The notes: a model not told the origin generated them from the letters alone. 64,000 nt of DNA from Aureimonas endophytica (GCF_014642635.1 NZ_BMIQ01000001.1:434001-498000), one strand, 5' to 3'; positions 23,158 to 32,934 are shown, counted from the first letter of the stretch. Program-made: numbers and translations.

Positions 23158-25266
23158 TCAGCCGGCGCGCAGCAGCCGGATCGCGTCGTCGCGGCCGAAG
23201 AGGTAGAGGAGCACGCGCAGCGCCTCGCCGCGCGGGCCTTCGAGATCGGGATCGGTCGCCATCACGAGCCGCGCGTCGTCGCGGGCGATCTCCATCAGGT
23301 CGCCATGGATCTCGAGATCGGCCAGACGGAAGCTCGGCAGGCCCGATTGCTTGGTGCCGAGAAGATCGCCTTCGCCGCGCAGCTTCAGATCCTCCTCGGC
23401 GATGCGGAACCCGTCCTCCGTTTCGCGCATCACCGCGAGCCGCGCCTTCGCCACTTCGCCGAGCGGCGCGCGGTAGAGCAGGACGCAGGAGGACGGCTTG
23501 TCGCCGCGCCCGACGCGGCCGCGCAGTTGGTGCAGCTGGGCGAGACCGAAGCGCTCGGCATGTTCGATGACGATGATCGTCGCGTCCGGGACGTCGACGC
23601 CGACTTCGATCACCGTCGTCGCGACGATGATGCGGGTGCGCCCCTCCTTGAAGGCCGCCATCGCCGCGTCCTTCTCCTCGCCCGGCATCTGGCCATGCAC
23701 GAGGCCGACGAGATCGCCGAAGAGGCCGGCCAGCTGACGATGCCGCTCCTCGGCGGCCATGAGATCGCTCTTCTCCGATTCCTCCACCAGCGGACAGACC
23801 CAATAGACCTTGCCGCCCTCGGCGACGGCTGCCGCGATGCGCTCGACGATCTCGCGCAGCCGCTCCAGCGGCACGGCGACGGTGGTGATCGGCTTGCGGC
23901 CCGCCGGCTTGCCGTGCAGCCGCGACACGTCCATGTCGCCGAAGGCGGCGAGGACCAGCGTGCGCGGGATCGGCGTCGCCGTCATGACGAGAAGGTCGGG
24001 CGAGCGGCCCTTGCGCGCGAGGCTGAGGCGCTGGTGCACGCCGAAGCGATGCTGCTCGTCGACGACGACGAGGCCGAGATCGTGATACTCGACGCTTTCC
24101 TGGAAGAGGGCATGCGTGCCGACGACGATATCCGCCTTGCCGGAGGCGATGGCCTCCTGCTTGGCGGCGCGCACCTTGCCGGTATCGCGGCCGGTGAGGA
24201 GCACGATGTCGAGGCCGATCTTCTCGCAGATCGGCGCCAGGCCGTTGAAATGCTGGCGAGCCAGGATCTCGGTCGGCGCGAGAAGGGCGGATTGCGCGCC
24301 GGCTTCGGCGGCCGTCGCCATCGCCATCAGCGCCACCACCGTCTTGCCGGCGCCGACATCGCCCTGGAGGAGGCGCAGCATGCGGTCCTCCTCCGCCATG
24401 TCGGCCACGATTTCCGCAACGGCCATGTCCTGCGCGTCCGTCAGCCGGAAGGGCAGGGCGGCGGTCACCCGGGCCGTCAGGCGTCCGTCGCCCGCCAGCG
24501 GCCGCCCCTTCGCCTTCTTCATCCGCCGCCGCGACAAGGCGAGGGCGAGCTGGCCGGCGAGCAGCTCGTCATAGGCGAGACGGCGGCGATGCGCCGCCCG
24601 CCGATCGACATCGATCGCGTCCGCCGGATTGTGGGCCTGCCGCAACGCCTCGGCGAAGGGCACGAAGGACTGGCGCTGCACGACGCTCGGCTCGATCCAT
24701 TCCGGCAGCGCCGGCAGGCGGGCGAGGCTCGCCGCGATCGCCTTGCGCAGCACCTTCGGCGACAGGCCCGCCGTCATCGGATAGATCGGCTCGACCAGCG
24801 GCACCGTATCGGCCTCGGCCAGCGGGATCACCAGGTCGGGATGCACCATCTGCGGCCGGCCGTTGAACCATTCGACCTTGCCGGAGACCAGCATCGCCTC
24901 GCCGACGGGCAGCAGCTTCTCCATCCATTGCGCCTGGGCGCGGAAATAGACGAGGGCGATCTCGCCGGTCTCGTCGCGGCCATAGACGCGATAGGGCGTC
25001 GAGCCTTGCCCGCGCTCCGGCGCCCGGTGCCGGTCGATCACGAGGTTCAGCGTCACCAGCGCGCCGTCCGGGGCGGTCGTCACCTCCTCCCGGCGGCGCC
25101 GGTCCACGAGGCCGCTCGGCAGGTGGAAGAGAAGATCGCGCACCCTGAGCGCCGCGTCGGAACCGGCGGGCAGGAGCAGGGCGCGGAAGAGTTCGGCGAG
25201 CTTCGGGCCGATGCCGTCGAGCGCCGTCAGGCCGGCAAAGAGAGGATCGAGAACGGGAGGCCGCAT
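23158..25266 (-). CDS. recG: ATP-dependent DNA helicase RecG
   Basis: Branch-migrating helicase (702 aa) that regresses stalled forks and processes Holliday junctions. The N-terminal wedge domain carries an OB fold, followed by the superfamily-2 helicase core: motif I LLQGDVGAGKTVVALMA, motif II VVDEQHRFGVHQR, motif III TATPIPRTL, and motif VI QLRGRVGRGDKPS. All motifs are intact. A GAGGAA box precedes the ATG at 25266. Divergent from sdhE-mfd over about 100 bases. Confidence 0.97.
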   Translation of the reverse strand: MRPPVLDPLFAGLTALDGIGPKLAELFRALLLPAGSDAALRVRDLLFHLPSGLVDRRRREEVTTAPDGALVTLNLVIDRHRAPERGQGSTPYRVYGRDETGEIALVYFRAQAQWMEKLLPVGEAMLVSGKVEWFNGRPQMVHPDLVIPLAEADTVPLVEPIYPMTAGLSPKVLRKAIAASLARLPALPEWIEPSVVQRQSFVPFAEALRQAHNPADAIDVDRRAAHRRRLAYDELLAGQLALALSRRRMKKAKGRPLAGDGRLTARVTAALPFRLTDAQDMAVAEIVADMAEEDRMLRLLQGDVGAGKTVVALMAMATAAEAGAQSALLAPTEILARQHFNGLAPICEKIGLDIVLLTGRDTGKVRAAKQEAIASGKADIVVGTHALFQESVEYHDLGLVVVDEQHRFGVHQRLSLARKGRSPDLLVMTATPIPRTLVLAAFGDMDVSRLHGKPAGRKPITTVAVPLERLREIVERIAAAVAEGGKVYWVCPLVEESEKSDLMAAEERHRQLAGLFGDLVGLVHGQMPGEEKDAAMAAFKEGRTRIIVATTVIEVGVDVPDATIIVIEHAERFGLAQLHQLRGRVGRGDKPSSCVLLYRAPLGEVAKARLAVMRETEDGFRIAEEDLKLRGEGDLLGTKQSGLPSFRLADLEIHGDLMEIARDDARLVMATDPDLEGPRGEALRVLLYLFGRDDAIRLLRAG

Positions 25267-25368
25267 GCCTTCCTCATAACCGCCGGGCCGATGGAGACAA
25301 GTGCCATGGCTGACAGGGAGTTGCGCTCCCTATATATGCGGTGAAGACCCTCCCGAGGCATGCCATCC

Positions 25369-25665
25369 ATGACCGGAACGTCCCGTTCCTCGACCGATCT
25401 CGACATCCGACGCCGCAAGGCCCTGTTCCGATCCTGGCATCGCGGCACGCGCGAGATGGATCTGGTGCTGGGCCGCTTCGCGGATGCCGAGATCGATCGG
25501 CTCGACGACGCCGAGATGGACGATTACGAGCTCCTGATGGAGGCGCCGGACCGCGACCTCTTCCAATGGCTGACGGGTGAGGCGGAAACCCCGCAAAACT
25601 ACGACACTTCGGTGTTTCGCAGGATCCGCTCCTTCTACGCAGTGGACGGAGTGTTCCGGCCGTGA
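25369..25665 (+). CDS. sdhE: FAD assembly factor SdhE
   Basis: Small protein (98 aa, DUF339) that helps attach FAD to the flavoprotein of succinate dehydrogenase. The diagnostic RGxRE motif appears as HRGTREMDLVLGRF, followed by an acidic helix and the LFQWLTGE segment. A GAGG box at 25355-25358 favours the ATG at 25369 over the one at 25360. It overlaps mfd by four bases (GTGA), so it is translationally coupled to mfd; this coupling with a repair gene is positional and common in rhizobia. Confidence 0.93.
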   Translation: MTGTSRSSTDLDIRRRKALFRSWHRGTREMDLVLGRFADAEIDRLDDAEMDDYELLMEAPDRDLFQWLTGEAETPQNYDTSVFRRIRSFYAVDGVFRP

Positions 25666-28600
25666 CGAAGGCGGACGATCTGAAGAAGGCGCTCGCCTCC
25701 GGCGACGGGCTTGCCATCGGCAATGTGCTCGACGGCTACGAGCCGTTTCTCGTCGCCGAGATCGCGCGGCAGCGCGCCGCCAAGGCGCCGCTGGTCTTCG
25801 TCATGCGCAACGGCAACCGGCTGACGGAATTCGAGGACGCGCTGCGCTTCGTCGCGCCGGAACTGCCGGTCGTCGCCCTGCCGGCCTGGGACTGCCTACC
25901 CTATGACCGCGTCGGCCCGTCCGGCGAGGCGGCGGCGCTGCGGCTTTCCGCCATGTCGGCGATTCAGGCGTTGCGGGACGCGCCGCATCGCGCTGTGATC
26001 CTGACGACCGCGAATGCGCTGATCCAGAAGATGCCGCCGGCCGGTATGCTCGCCGCCGAGACGATCGATGCCAAGGCGGGCGGGCGCATCTCGATGGATG
26101 CCATCGTCAAGGTCCTCGTGCGCGGCGGTTTCGAGCGCGTCGCGACCGTGCGCGAGAGCGGCGAATATGCCGTACGCGGCGGTATCCTCGATCTCTTCGC
26201 GCCGGGCGACGAGGAGCCGATCCGGCTCGACTTCTTCGGCGACACGCTGGAATCGATCCGCACCTTCGATCCGGCGACGCAGCGCACCACGGCGCAGCGC
26301 AAGGCCTTCTCGCTGGCCCCCGTCAGCGAGGTCACGCTGAACGAGGCGACGATCAGCCGCTTCCGCACCAATTACGTCCGGCGCTTCGGCGCGCCGTCGC
26401 GCAATGACGGGCTCTACACCGCCGTCAGCGAGGGACGGCGCTTCGCCGGCCTCGAACATTGGCTGCCCTTCTTCTACGAGAAGCTCGACACGCTGTTCGA
26501 CTATGTCGCGGGCTGGCCGGTCGTGCTCGACCATCTGGCGATCGAGGCGGTCGCCGAACGGCGCAAGACGATCGAGGATCATTACGACAGCCGCAAGCGC
26601 GGCGCCGGGGAGGGCACGGCCGATGCCGTTCCCTACAATCCCGTCGAGCCGGGCGAACTCTATCTGACGGAAGAGGAGATGGCCGGGGCGCTCGCCGTTT
26701 CCGATCCGATCCGCCTTTCCGCCTATGCCCTGACCGACGCCAGCCTTCGCCGCACGGTCAATCTCGACATCCAGCGTGGCCGCAATTTCGCGGCCGAGCG
26801 TGCGGCCGGCGACGTCAATGTCTTCGAGCAGGCGGTCGATCACATCGCGCGTCTGCGCGAGGCGGGCCGGCAGGTGATCCTCGCCGCCTGGACGGAAGGC
26901 TCGCGCGAGCGGCTGACGCAGGTGGTCGAGGAGCACGGTCTCGGCAATATCAAGGCGGTCGGAAGCCTGAAGCAGGCTCTGGAAGCCGGCCGCAACATGG
27001 TGGCGACGGCGGTGCTCGGCCTGGAGGCCGGCTTCGAGACCGACCGCTTCGTCGTCATCGGCGAACAGGACATTCTCGGCGACCGTCTCGTGCGCCGGGC
27101 GCGCAAGCGCAAGAAGGGCTCTGACTTCATCGCCGAGGTCACCGGGCTCAACGAGGGCGACATCGTCGTCCATGTCGATCACGGCATCGGCCGTTTCGTC
27201 GGCCTGCGCACGATCGAGGCGGCCGGCGCGCCGCATGACTGCGTCGAACTGCATTATGCCGGCGACGATCGCCTGTTCCTGCCGGTCGAGAATATCGAAC
27301 TCCTGTCGCGCTATGGCGGCGAGGGGTCGGACGCGATTCTCGACAAGCTCGGCGGCGGCGCCTGGCAGGCGCGCAAGGCCAAGCTCAAGAAGCGTCTCCT
27401 CGACATGGCGGGCGGCCTCATCCGCATCGCCGCCGAACGGCAGATGCGCGGGGCGCCGAAGCTTTTGCCGCCGGAAGGCCTCTGGGGCGAGTTCGCGGCG
27501 CGTTTCCCCTATGAGGAGACGGAGGAGCAGCAGGGCGCGATCGACGCCGTCTCCGACGATCTGGCGCTCGGTCGGCCGATGGATCGCCTCGTCTGCGGCG
27601 ATGTCGGCTTCGGCAAGACCGAGGTCGCGATCCGCGGCGCGTTCATCGCGGCGATGAACGGCCTCCAGGTCGCGGTCGTGGTGCCGACGACGCTGCTCGC
27701 CCGCCAGCATTTCAAGACCTTTGCCGAGCGCTTCCACGGGTTGCCGCTGAAGATCGCGCAGGCCTCCCGGCTCGTCACCGCCAAGGAACTCAACGCCACG
27801 AAGAAGGGAATCGCCGACGGCACCGTCGACATCGTCGTCGGCACCCATGCGCTGCTCGGCAAGGCGGTGGACTTCAAGCGGCTCGGCCTGCTGATCATCG
27901 ACGAGGAGCAGCATTTCGGTGTGAAGCACAAGGAGCGGCTGAAGGAGCTGAAATCCGACGTGCATGTGCTGACGCTCTCGGCGACGCCGATTCCGCGCAC
28001 GCTCCAGCTGGCGCTGACCGGCGTGCGTGAGCTCTCGCTGATCACCACGCCGCCGGTCGATCGCCTGGCGGTGCGTACCTTCGTCACGCCCTTCGACGCG
28101 CTGGTAGTGCGCGAGACCCTCTTGCGCGAGCGCTATCGCGGCGGTCAGAGCTTCTATGTCGCGCCGCGTCTCGCCGATCTCGCCGGCATCAAGGACTTCC
28201 TCGACGAGCACGTGCCGGAGCTGAAGGTGGCCGTCGCCCATGGCCAGATGGCGGCGGGCGAGCTCGAGGATATCATGAACGCCTTCTACGAGGGCCAGTA
28301 CGACGTGCTGCTCTCGACGACGATCGTCGAATCCGGTCTCGATATCCCGACGGCCAATACGATGATCGTGCATCGCGCCGACATGTTCGGCCTTGCCCAG
28401 CTCTATCAGCTTCGCGGGCGCGTCGGCCGCTCCAAGCAGCGCGCCTATGCGCTTCTGACGATTCCCGCCAACAAGACGCCGACGCCGGGCGCCGACCGGC
28501 GCCTCAAGGTGCTGCAGTCGCTGGATACGCTGGGCGCCGGCTTCCAGCTGGCGAGCCACGATCTCGACCAGCGCGGCGCCGGCAATCTCCTCGGCGAGGA

Positions 28601-29171
28601 ACAGTCCGGCCATGTGAAGGAGGTCGGCTTCGAGCTCTATCAGCAGATGCTGGAGGAGGCGGTCGCCGAGATGAAGGGCGAGCCGGAGGCCACAGACGGT
28701 CATTGGTCGCCGCAGATCACGCTCGGCACGGCGGTGATGATCCCGGATGCCTATATCCCGGACCTGCAACTGCGCATGGGCCTCTACCGGCGCCTCGCCG
28801 AACTCAACGACGCGCGCGAGATCGACGCCTTCGGCGCCGAACTCATCGACCGTTTCGGGCCGATGCCGGAGGAGGTGCAGCACCTTCTGAAGGTCGTGTT
28901 CATCAAGTCGCTCTGCCGCAAGGCGAATATCGAGAAGCTCGATGCGGGGCCGAAGGGCGTCGTCATCCAGTTCCGCGAGAAGAACTTCGCCAATCCGGCG
29001 GCTCTGGTCCGCTATATCGCCGAACAGGGCTCGGCCGCGAAGATCCGTCCCGACCAGTCGATCGTGCTGATCCGCGACTATCCGACGCCGGAAAAGCGCC
29101 TGAACGGCGCGGCGACCATCGCGACGCAGCTCGCGCGCTTCGTCGACGAGGCGCTGAAGAAGGCGGCATGA
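25662..29171 (+). CDS. mfd: Transcription-repair coupling factor
   Basis: Large ATPase (1169 aa) that removes RNA polymerase stalled at lesions and recruits UvrA. Order seen: UvrB-like N-terminus with LPAWDCLPYDRVGPSGEAAA, the RNA-polymerase-interacting CarD-like domain (GDIVVHVDHGIGRFVGL), helicase core with VCGDVGFGKTEVAIRGAF, LIIDEEQHFGVKHKERLK and SATPIPRTL, then the TRCF C-terminal domain. The start is GTG at 25662. The downstream M15-like gene overlaps by four bases. Confidence 0.98.
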   Translation: MTKADDLKKALASGDGLAIGNVLDGYEPFLVAEIARQRAAKAPLVFVMRNGNRLTEFEDALRFVAPELPVVALPAWDCLPYDRVGPSGEAAALRLSAMSAIQALRDAPHRAVILTTANALIQKMPPAGMLAAETIDAKAGGRISMDAIVKVLVRGGFERVATVRESGEYAVRGGILDLFAPGDEEPIRLDFFGDTLESIRTFDPATQRTTAQRKAFSLAPVSEVTLNEATISRFRTNYVRRFGAPSRNDGLYTAVSEGRRFAGLEHWLPFFYEKLDTLFDYVAGWPVVLDHLAIEAVAERRKTIEDHYDSRKRGAGEGTADAVPYNPVEPGELYLTEEEMAGALAVSDPIRLSAYALTDASLRRTVNLDIQRGRNFAAERAAGDVNVFEQAVDHIARLREAGRQVILAAWTEGSRERLTQVVEEHGLGNIKAVGSLKQALEAGRNMVATAVLGLEAGFETDRFVVIGEQDILGDRLVRRARKRKKGSDFIAEVTGLNEGDIVVHVDHGIGRFVGLRTIEAAGAPHDCVELHYAGDDRLFLPVENIELLSRYGGEGSDAILDKLGGGAWQARKAKLKKRLLDMAGGLIRIAAERQMRGAPKLLPPEGLWGEFAARFPYEETEEQQGAIDAVSDDLALGRPMDRLVCGDVGFGKTEVAIRGAFIAAMNGLQVAVVVPTTLLARQHFKTFAERFHGLPLKIAQASRLVTAKELNATKKGIADGTVDIVVGTHALLGKAVDFKRLGLLIIDEEQHFGVKHKERLKELKSDVHVLTLSATPIPRTLQLALTGVRELSLITTPPVDRLAVRTFVTPFDALVVRETLLRERYRGGQSFYVAPRLADLAGIKDFLDEHVPELKVAVAHGQMAAGELEDIMNAFYEGQYDVLLSTTIVESGLDIPTANTMIVHRADMFGLAQLYQLRGRVGRSKQRAYALLTIPANKTPTPGADRRLKVLQSLDTLGAGFQLASHDLDQRGAGNLLGEEQSGHVKEVGFELYQQMLEEAVAEMKGEPEATDGHWSPQITLGTAVMIPDAYIPDLQLRMGLYRRLAELNDAREIDAFGAELIDRFGPMPEEVQHLLKVVFIKSLCRKANIEKLDAGPKGVVIQFREKNFANPAALVRYIAEQGSAAKIRPDQSIVLIRDYPTPEKRLNGAATIATQLARFVDEALKKAA

Positions 29172-29830
29172 GGCCGTCCCGCTCGGTCGCCGCGCTCGCC
29201 GAATTCGGGCGGGTGCGGCTGTCGAAATCCTTCTTCATGCGCGATTTCCTGTTCTCGGATATCGCGGCGATCCATGGCTTGGCCAATGTGCCGGACGATC
29301 CGGGCCTCGCGATCGCGGCGGGAACACGGCTCTGCGAGGACCTGCTGGAGCCGTTGCAGGAGCGGTTCGGCCGGATCGCGATCCGCTCCGCCTTTCGCTC
29401 GGCCGAGGTGAACGGCTTCGGCAACGCGCGCCAGAAGGCCGGGCAGGCGGGCTATAACTGCGCGGAGAACCATAAGAACTTCGCCGGCCATATCTGGGAC
29501 CGGCGCGACGCGGCTGGCAATATGGGCGCGACGGCCTGTATCGTGGTGCCGGCCGTCTGGGACCGCTTCCAGGCCGAAGGCGACTGGCGCCGTCTCGCCT
29601 GGTGGGTGCACGACCATCTGCCCTATGCCGACATGGAATTCTTCCCGCGCTACTGGGCGTGCAATCTCACCTGGCGCGAGAACCGGCTTCGCGAGGGAAT
29701 CTACAGCTTCGCCAAGCCCAAGGGCTTCCTGACGAAGCCGGGCATGGCGAATTTCGAGGGCGGGCACGAGGCCGAATGGCGGGCGCTCGCCGATCAGTTC
29801 TCCGGCTCGCGCCAGAAGGACGGCAGATAG
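29168..29830 (+). CDS. Peptidase M15-like conserved protein
   Basis: 220-aa protein without signal peptide, translationally coupled to mfd by an ATGA overlap. It resembles the D-Ala-D-Ala peptidase M15 fold: IAIRSAFRSAEVNGFGNAR matches the SGYRSpxxN region, NHKNFAGHIWDRRDA stands where the SxHxxGxAxD metal motif belongs, and HLPYADMEFFPRYWACNLTW resembles the C-terminal metal His segment. The Asp and one His are kept but the pattern is degenerate, so catalysis is doubtful. It occurs after mfd in related genomes as I recall them, with no known role. Its 3' end overlaps the convergent gene by 37 bases. Confidence 0.6.
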   Translation: MRPSRSVAALAEFGRVRLSKSFFMRDFLFSDIAAIHGLANVPDDPGLAIAAGTRLCEDLLEPLQERFGRIAIRSAFRSAEVNGFGNARQKAGQAGYNCAENHKNFAGHIWDRRDAAGNMGATACIVVPAVWDRFQAEGDWRRLAWWVHDHLPYADMEFFPRYWACNLTWRENRLREGIYSFAKPKGFLTKPGMANFEGGHEAEWRALADQFSGSRQKDGR

Positions 29831-31635
29831 TAGCCGACGAGCGGCGTCCTGTCCGGATGGTGGACGAAGGTCCAGCGCGCCAGCCACTGCTTGCCGACAT
29901 AGAAGAGCGGCACGACATAGGCTTCCGAGATCAGCACCCGGTCATAGGCGCGCACGGCGGAAACGAAGTCCTCGCGAGTGCGCGCCGAGGTCATGGCGTC
30001 GATCATCGCGTCCACCGCCGGATTGGCGGCGCCCGCATAGTTGAACGAGCCGTTGACCTTGGCCGAGCCCGAGCCCCAGCGGCCGCGCTGTTCGGCGCCG
30101 GGCGACAGGGTGGCGTTGAAGGGCGAGATGAGGACGTCGTAATCGAAGCGCTGCTTGCGCAGCTGATACTGCGCGTCGTCCACGAGCCGGATCGAGACCG
30201 CGATGCCGATGCGTCCGAGCGTGCGCTGATAGCCGAGCGCGATACGCTGCTGATCGGCATTCTGCGCGAGGATCTCGAAGCCGAAGGGCTGGCCGTTCGG
30301 ATCGACCAGCCGGCCGTCGACGAAGGTGAAGCCGGCCGCCTTCAGCTGATCGACGGCCTCCTTTAGGAGCCGGCGGTCGGCGCCGGAAGCGTCGCTGACC
30401 GGCGGCGTCCAGCGGCCGTCGAGCACCTCGGGCGACACCGCGTCGGGGAAGGGGGCGAGGAGCGCCTTTTCCCTCGCATCCGCCGGCCGGCCGACGCTCG
30501 ACAATTCGGAATTGGCGAAATATCCCGCGATGCGGCTATAGGCGCCGAAATAGAGATTCTTGTTCGCCCATTCGAAATCGTAGAGCAGGCCGAGCGCCTG
30601 CCGCACCCGCCGATCGTGGAAGATCGGCCGCCGCGTGTTGAAGAAGAAGCCGTAGGTGCCGGCCGGCCGGCCGGTCTCGAACTCCTCCTTGACGACGCGC
30701 CCGTCGCGCACCGCCGGAAAGTCGTAGGCCGTGCGCCAGTGCTGCGGGCTGCCATCGGCATAGACGTAGAAGAGGCCCTTCTGGAAGGCCTCGAACTGTG
30801 CGTCGGGGTTGCGATAATAGTCGATGACGATGGACTCGTAATTGTCGAGCCCGCGCTTCACCGGCAGGTCCTTCGCCCAATAGTCGGGGTTCCTGCGATA
30901 GGTGATGCGCCGCCCCGGATCGAGGCTTTCGATGCGATAGGGACCGGAGCCGATGACCGGCTTCAATGTCGTCTGAGCGAAGGTGGCGCGGTCGAAGGCA
31001 TGTTCCGGCAGGACCGGCAGGCCGGCGAGCAAGAGCGGCAGTTCGCGATCGGCCTTCTCGTTGAAGGTGAAGCGGATGCCGCGTTCGCCGACCTTCTCGA
31101 TCGTCGCGACGCGCGACAGCCAATCGGTATATTGCGGGCGCACCACGCCGACCTGCTTCATCATCTCGGTGGTGAAGAGAACGTCCTCCACCGTCACCGG
31201 CGTTCCGTCCGAGAAGCGCGCCTTCGGATTCAGCGTGAACTCGACGAAGCGGCGCTCGGCATCGGTCTCGACGCTTTCGGCGAGAAGGCCGTAGAGCGTG
31301 AAGGGCTCGTCCGGCGAGCGCCACATCAGCGGCTCGAAGACGAGACTGCCGAATTCCGGGTCGAACCAGATGCCGCGCGCCGTGGTGGTGGCGCCGCGCA
31401 CGATGATCGGGTTGAGATTGTCGAAGGTGCCATAGACGCCGTAGCGCATCGTGCCGCCCTTCGGCGCCGCCGGATCGACGAAGGGCAGATGGTCGAAGCC
31501 GGCCTCGAGCTTCGGCTCGCCGTGCATCGCGATGGCATGGGCGGGCGCGGCAAGCGCCGGAAAGGCGCTCGCGGCGAGGAGCGCGAGCGTCGTGGCAAGT
31601 CTGGCGCAGGGCTTGCGGACTAGGGGTCCGGGCAT
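29794..31635 (-). CDS. Peptide/oligopeptide ABC transporter substrate-binding protein
   Basis: Extracellular solute-binding protein family 5, 613 aa. It has a signal peptide (residues about 1-30, ATTLALLAASAFPALAAPAHA) and the family segment ARFSDGTPVTVEDVLFTTEMM, and it ends with PLFYVGKQWLARWTF. It belongs to the YejA-like group of long binding proteins. No permease or ATPase genes are adjacent, so it is an orphan or works with a transporter elsewhere. The ATG at 31635 follows a GAGG box; a GTG at 31650 is an alternative. Confidence 0.88.
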   Translation of the reverse strand: MPGPLVRKPCARLATTLALLAASAFPALAAPAHAIAMHGEPKLEAGFDHLPFVDPAAPKGGTMRYGVYGTFDNLNPIIVRGATTTARGIWFDPEFGSLVFEPLMWRSPDEPFTLYGLLAESVETDAERRFVEFTLNPKARFSDGTPVTVEDVLFTTEMMKQVGVVRPQYTDWLSRVATIEKVGERGIRFTFNEKADRELPLLLAGLPVLPEHAFDRATFAQTTLKPVIGSGPYRIESLDPGRRITYRRNPDYWAKDLPVKRGLDNYESIVIDYYRNPDAQFEAFQKGLFYVYADGSPQHWRTAYDFPAVRDGRVVKEEFETGRPAGTYGFFFNTRRPIFHDRRVRQALGLLYDFEWANKNLYFGAYSRIAGYFANSELSSVGRPADAREKALLAPFPDAVSPEVLDGRWTPPVSDASGADRRLLKEAVDQLKAAGFTFVDGRLVDPNGQPFGFEILAQNADQQRIALGYQRTLGRIGIAVSIRLVDDAQYQLRKQRFDYDVLISPFNATLSPGAEQRGRWGSGSAKVNGSFNYAGAANPAVDAMIDAMTSARTREDFVSAVRAYDRVLISEAYVVPLFYVGKQWLARWTFVHHPDRTPLVGYYLPSFWREPEN

Positions 31636-31679
31636 CGACAACGGCCTCACGGCGAATGGTGACCGGCGCTTCTTACCCG

Positions 31680-31723
31680 CTTCGCGGGGCCTTGCCTACG
31701 GTTTCGCGGGGCCTCGCCTACGG
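31680..31723. repeat. Two tandem copies of a 22-bp unit
   Basis: Units 31680-31701 and 31702-31723 agree at 20 of 22 positions (core TCGCGGGGCC-T-GCCTACGG). They lie in the 213-base gap between the divergent solute-binding-protein and ialB genes. The origin is unknown; this may be slippage or an intergenic repeat family. Confidence 0.7.
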
Positions 31724-31848
31724 CGCGAAACACCATGCGCGGCAGGGCTTTGGGCCTTCAAACGGCCTCATTTGCGAAAGAGCACCGCAGCGTCTAGAGA
31801 GGCGCCGTTCCGTCGACACCGACCATCGCGCGAGAGGATTGCAGGCCC

Positions 31849-32568
31849 GTGAAGAACCGTTCGCTCCATGTCACCGCCCATACGCTGGCTGCCGGCCTTC
31901 TCGGCCTGGCCGCCATGGGCGCCTTTGCGGGTGAGGCGGCCGCTCAAAGCGCGCAGAAGCCGGCCCCCGCCAAGCCCGCCGCGGCCGCGCCGGCCGCGGC
32001 GCAGCAGCCCGAGCCGGTGCCGGGCACGCAGTGGTTCAAGGTCTGCTCCAAGCAGGGCGACAACGAGATCTGCAACACCCAGTACACGCTGATCGCCGAT
32101 ACGCGCCAGCTGATCACCGCCGTGAACCTGATCGACGTGAAGGGCAAGGTGAACCAGAAGGTCGTGCAGGCCGTGGTGCCGACAGGCCGCGTGATCCCGG
32201 CCGGCGTGCAGCTGCAGATCGACACCGGCAAGCCGCAGACGATGAACTATTCGGTCTGCTTCCCGGATCGCTGCATCGCCGAGGCGCAGCTCACCGACGC
32301 GATGGTCGCGGCGATGAAGAAGGGCAACGCCATCACCGTCACCTCGATCAACTTCCAGCGCCAGCCGAACCCGATCAAGATCACGCTGGCCGGCATGGGC
32401 AAGGCCTATGACGGCGCCGCCGTGCAGCAGTCGGATCTCGCCAAGCGCCAGCAGGAGCTGAACGACGCGCTGAAGAAGCAGGCGGATGCCCGCCGCAAGA
32501 AGTTCGAGGACGCGCAGGCCCAGGCGAAGGCCGGTGCCGCCGACGCGCCGGCGGCCGCCGCGCAGTAA
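31849..32568 (+). CDS. ialB: Invasion associated locus B (IalB) family protein
   Basis: Secreted protein of 239 aa with a signal peptide (about 30 residues, ending near GEAAAQ), then a Pro/Ala-rich linker and the IalB domain. The domain is marked by WFKVCSKQGDNEICNTQYTL and SVCFPDRCIAEAQL, whose four cysteines suggest two disulphides. In Bartonella and Brucella IalB relatives affect host-cell entry, but the family is general in Hyphomicrobiales and is not evidence of pathogenicity. The C-terminus is an Ala/Lys-rich coiled-coil-like tail. Confidence 0.88.
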   Translation: MKNRSLHVTAHTLAAGLLGLAAMGAFAGEAAAQSAQKPAPAKPAAAAPAAAQQPEPVPGTQWFKVCSKQGDNEICNTQYTLIADTRQLITAVNLIDVKGKVNQKVVQAVVPTGRVIPAGVQLQIDTGKPQTMNYSVCFPDRCIAEAQLTDAMVAAMKKGNAITVTSINFQRQPNPIKITLAGMGKAYDGAAVQQSDLAKRQQELNDALKKQADARRKKFEDAQAQAKAGAADAPAAAAQ

Positions 32569-32579
32569 TCACGGCGAAA

Positions 32580-32605
32580 GGCCCGCGCCCTTTCCGGCGC
32601 GGGCC
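32580..32605. terminator. Bidirectional hairpin between ialB and hspQ
   Basis: A perfect 10-bp stem (32580-32589 with 32596-32605, loop CTTTCC) lies between the two convergent stops. It is GC rich with a poor T run (plus-strand CTGCTTCAGTT). Confidence 0.6.
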
Positions 32606-32610
32606 CTGCT

Positions 32611-32934
32611 TCAGTTGCGGTGCTGGCCCTTCAGGCGATAGGCGCCGCCGATCGGTCCGTCGAAGATCTCCTCGATATGGGGATGGCGCACGGGCTGGCC
32701 GCTCTCGTCCGGCTCGAGATTCTGCTCGGAGACATAGGCGACATATTCCGTCTCCGCATTCTCGGCGAGGAGATGGTAGAAGGGCTGGTCCTTGCGCGGC
32801 CGCACCTCTTCGGGAATGGACATGTACCATTCCTCGGTATTGTCGAATTCGGGATCCACGTCGAAGATCACGCCACGAAACGGAAAGATCCGGTGGCGGA
32901 CGATCTGGCCGATGAAAAATCTGGCGGTCTGCAT
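32611..32934 (-). CDS. hspQ: Heat shock protein HspQ
   Basis: 107-aa YccV/HspQ-type protein. In E. coli it stimulates Lon protease and has been described as binding hemimethylated DNA. Recognised by FFIGQIVRHRIFPFRGVIFDVDPEF, the segment QPFYHLLAENAETEYVAYVSEQNL, and the C-terminal FDGPIGGAYRLKGQHRN. The frame continues 17 codons upstream, but the family start MQTARFFIGQIV at 32934 fits the usual length. Convergent with ialB. Confidence 0.92.
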   Translation of the reverse strand: MQTARFFIGQIVRHRIFPFRGVIFDVDPEFDNTEEWYMSIPEEVRPRKDQPFYHLLAENAETEYVAYVSEQNLEPDESGQPVRHPHIEEIFDGPIGGAYRLKGQHRN

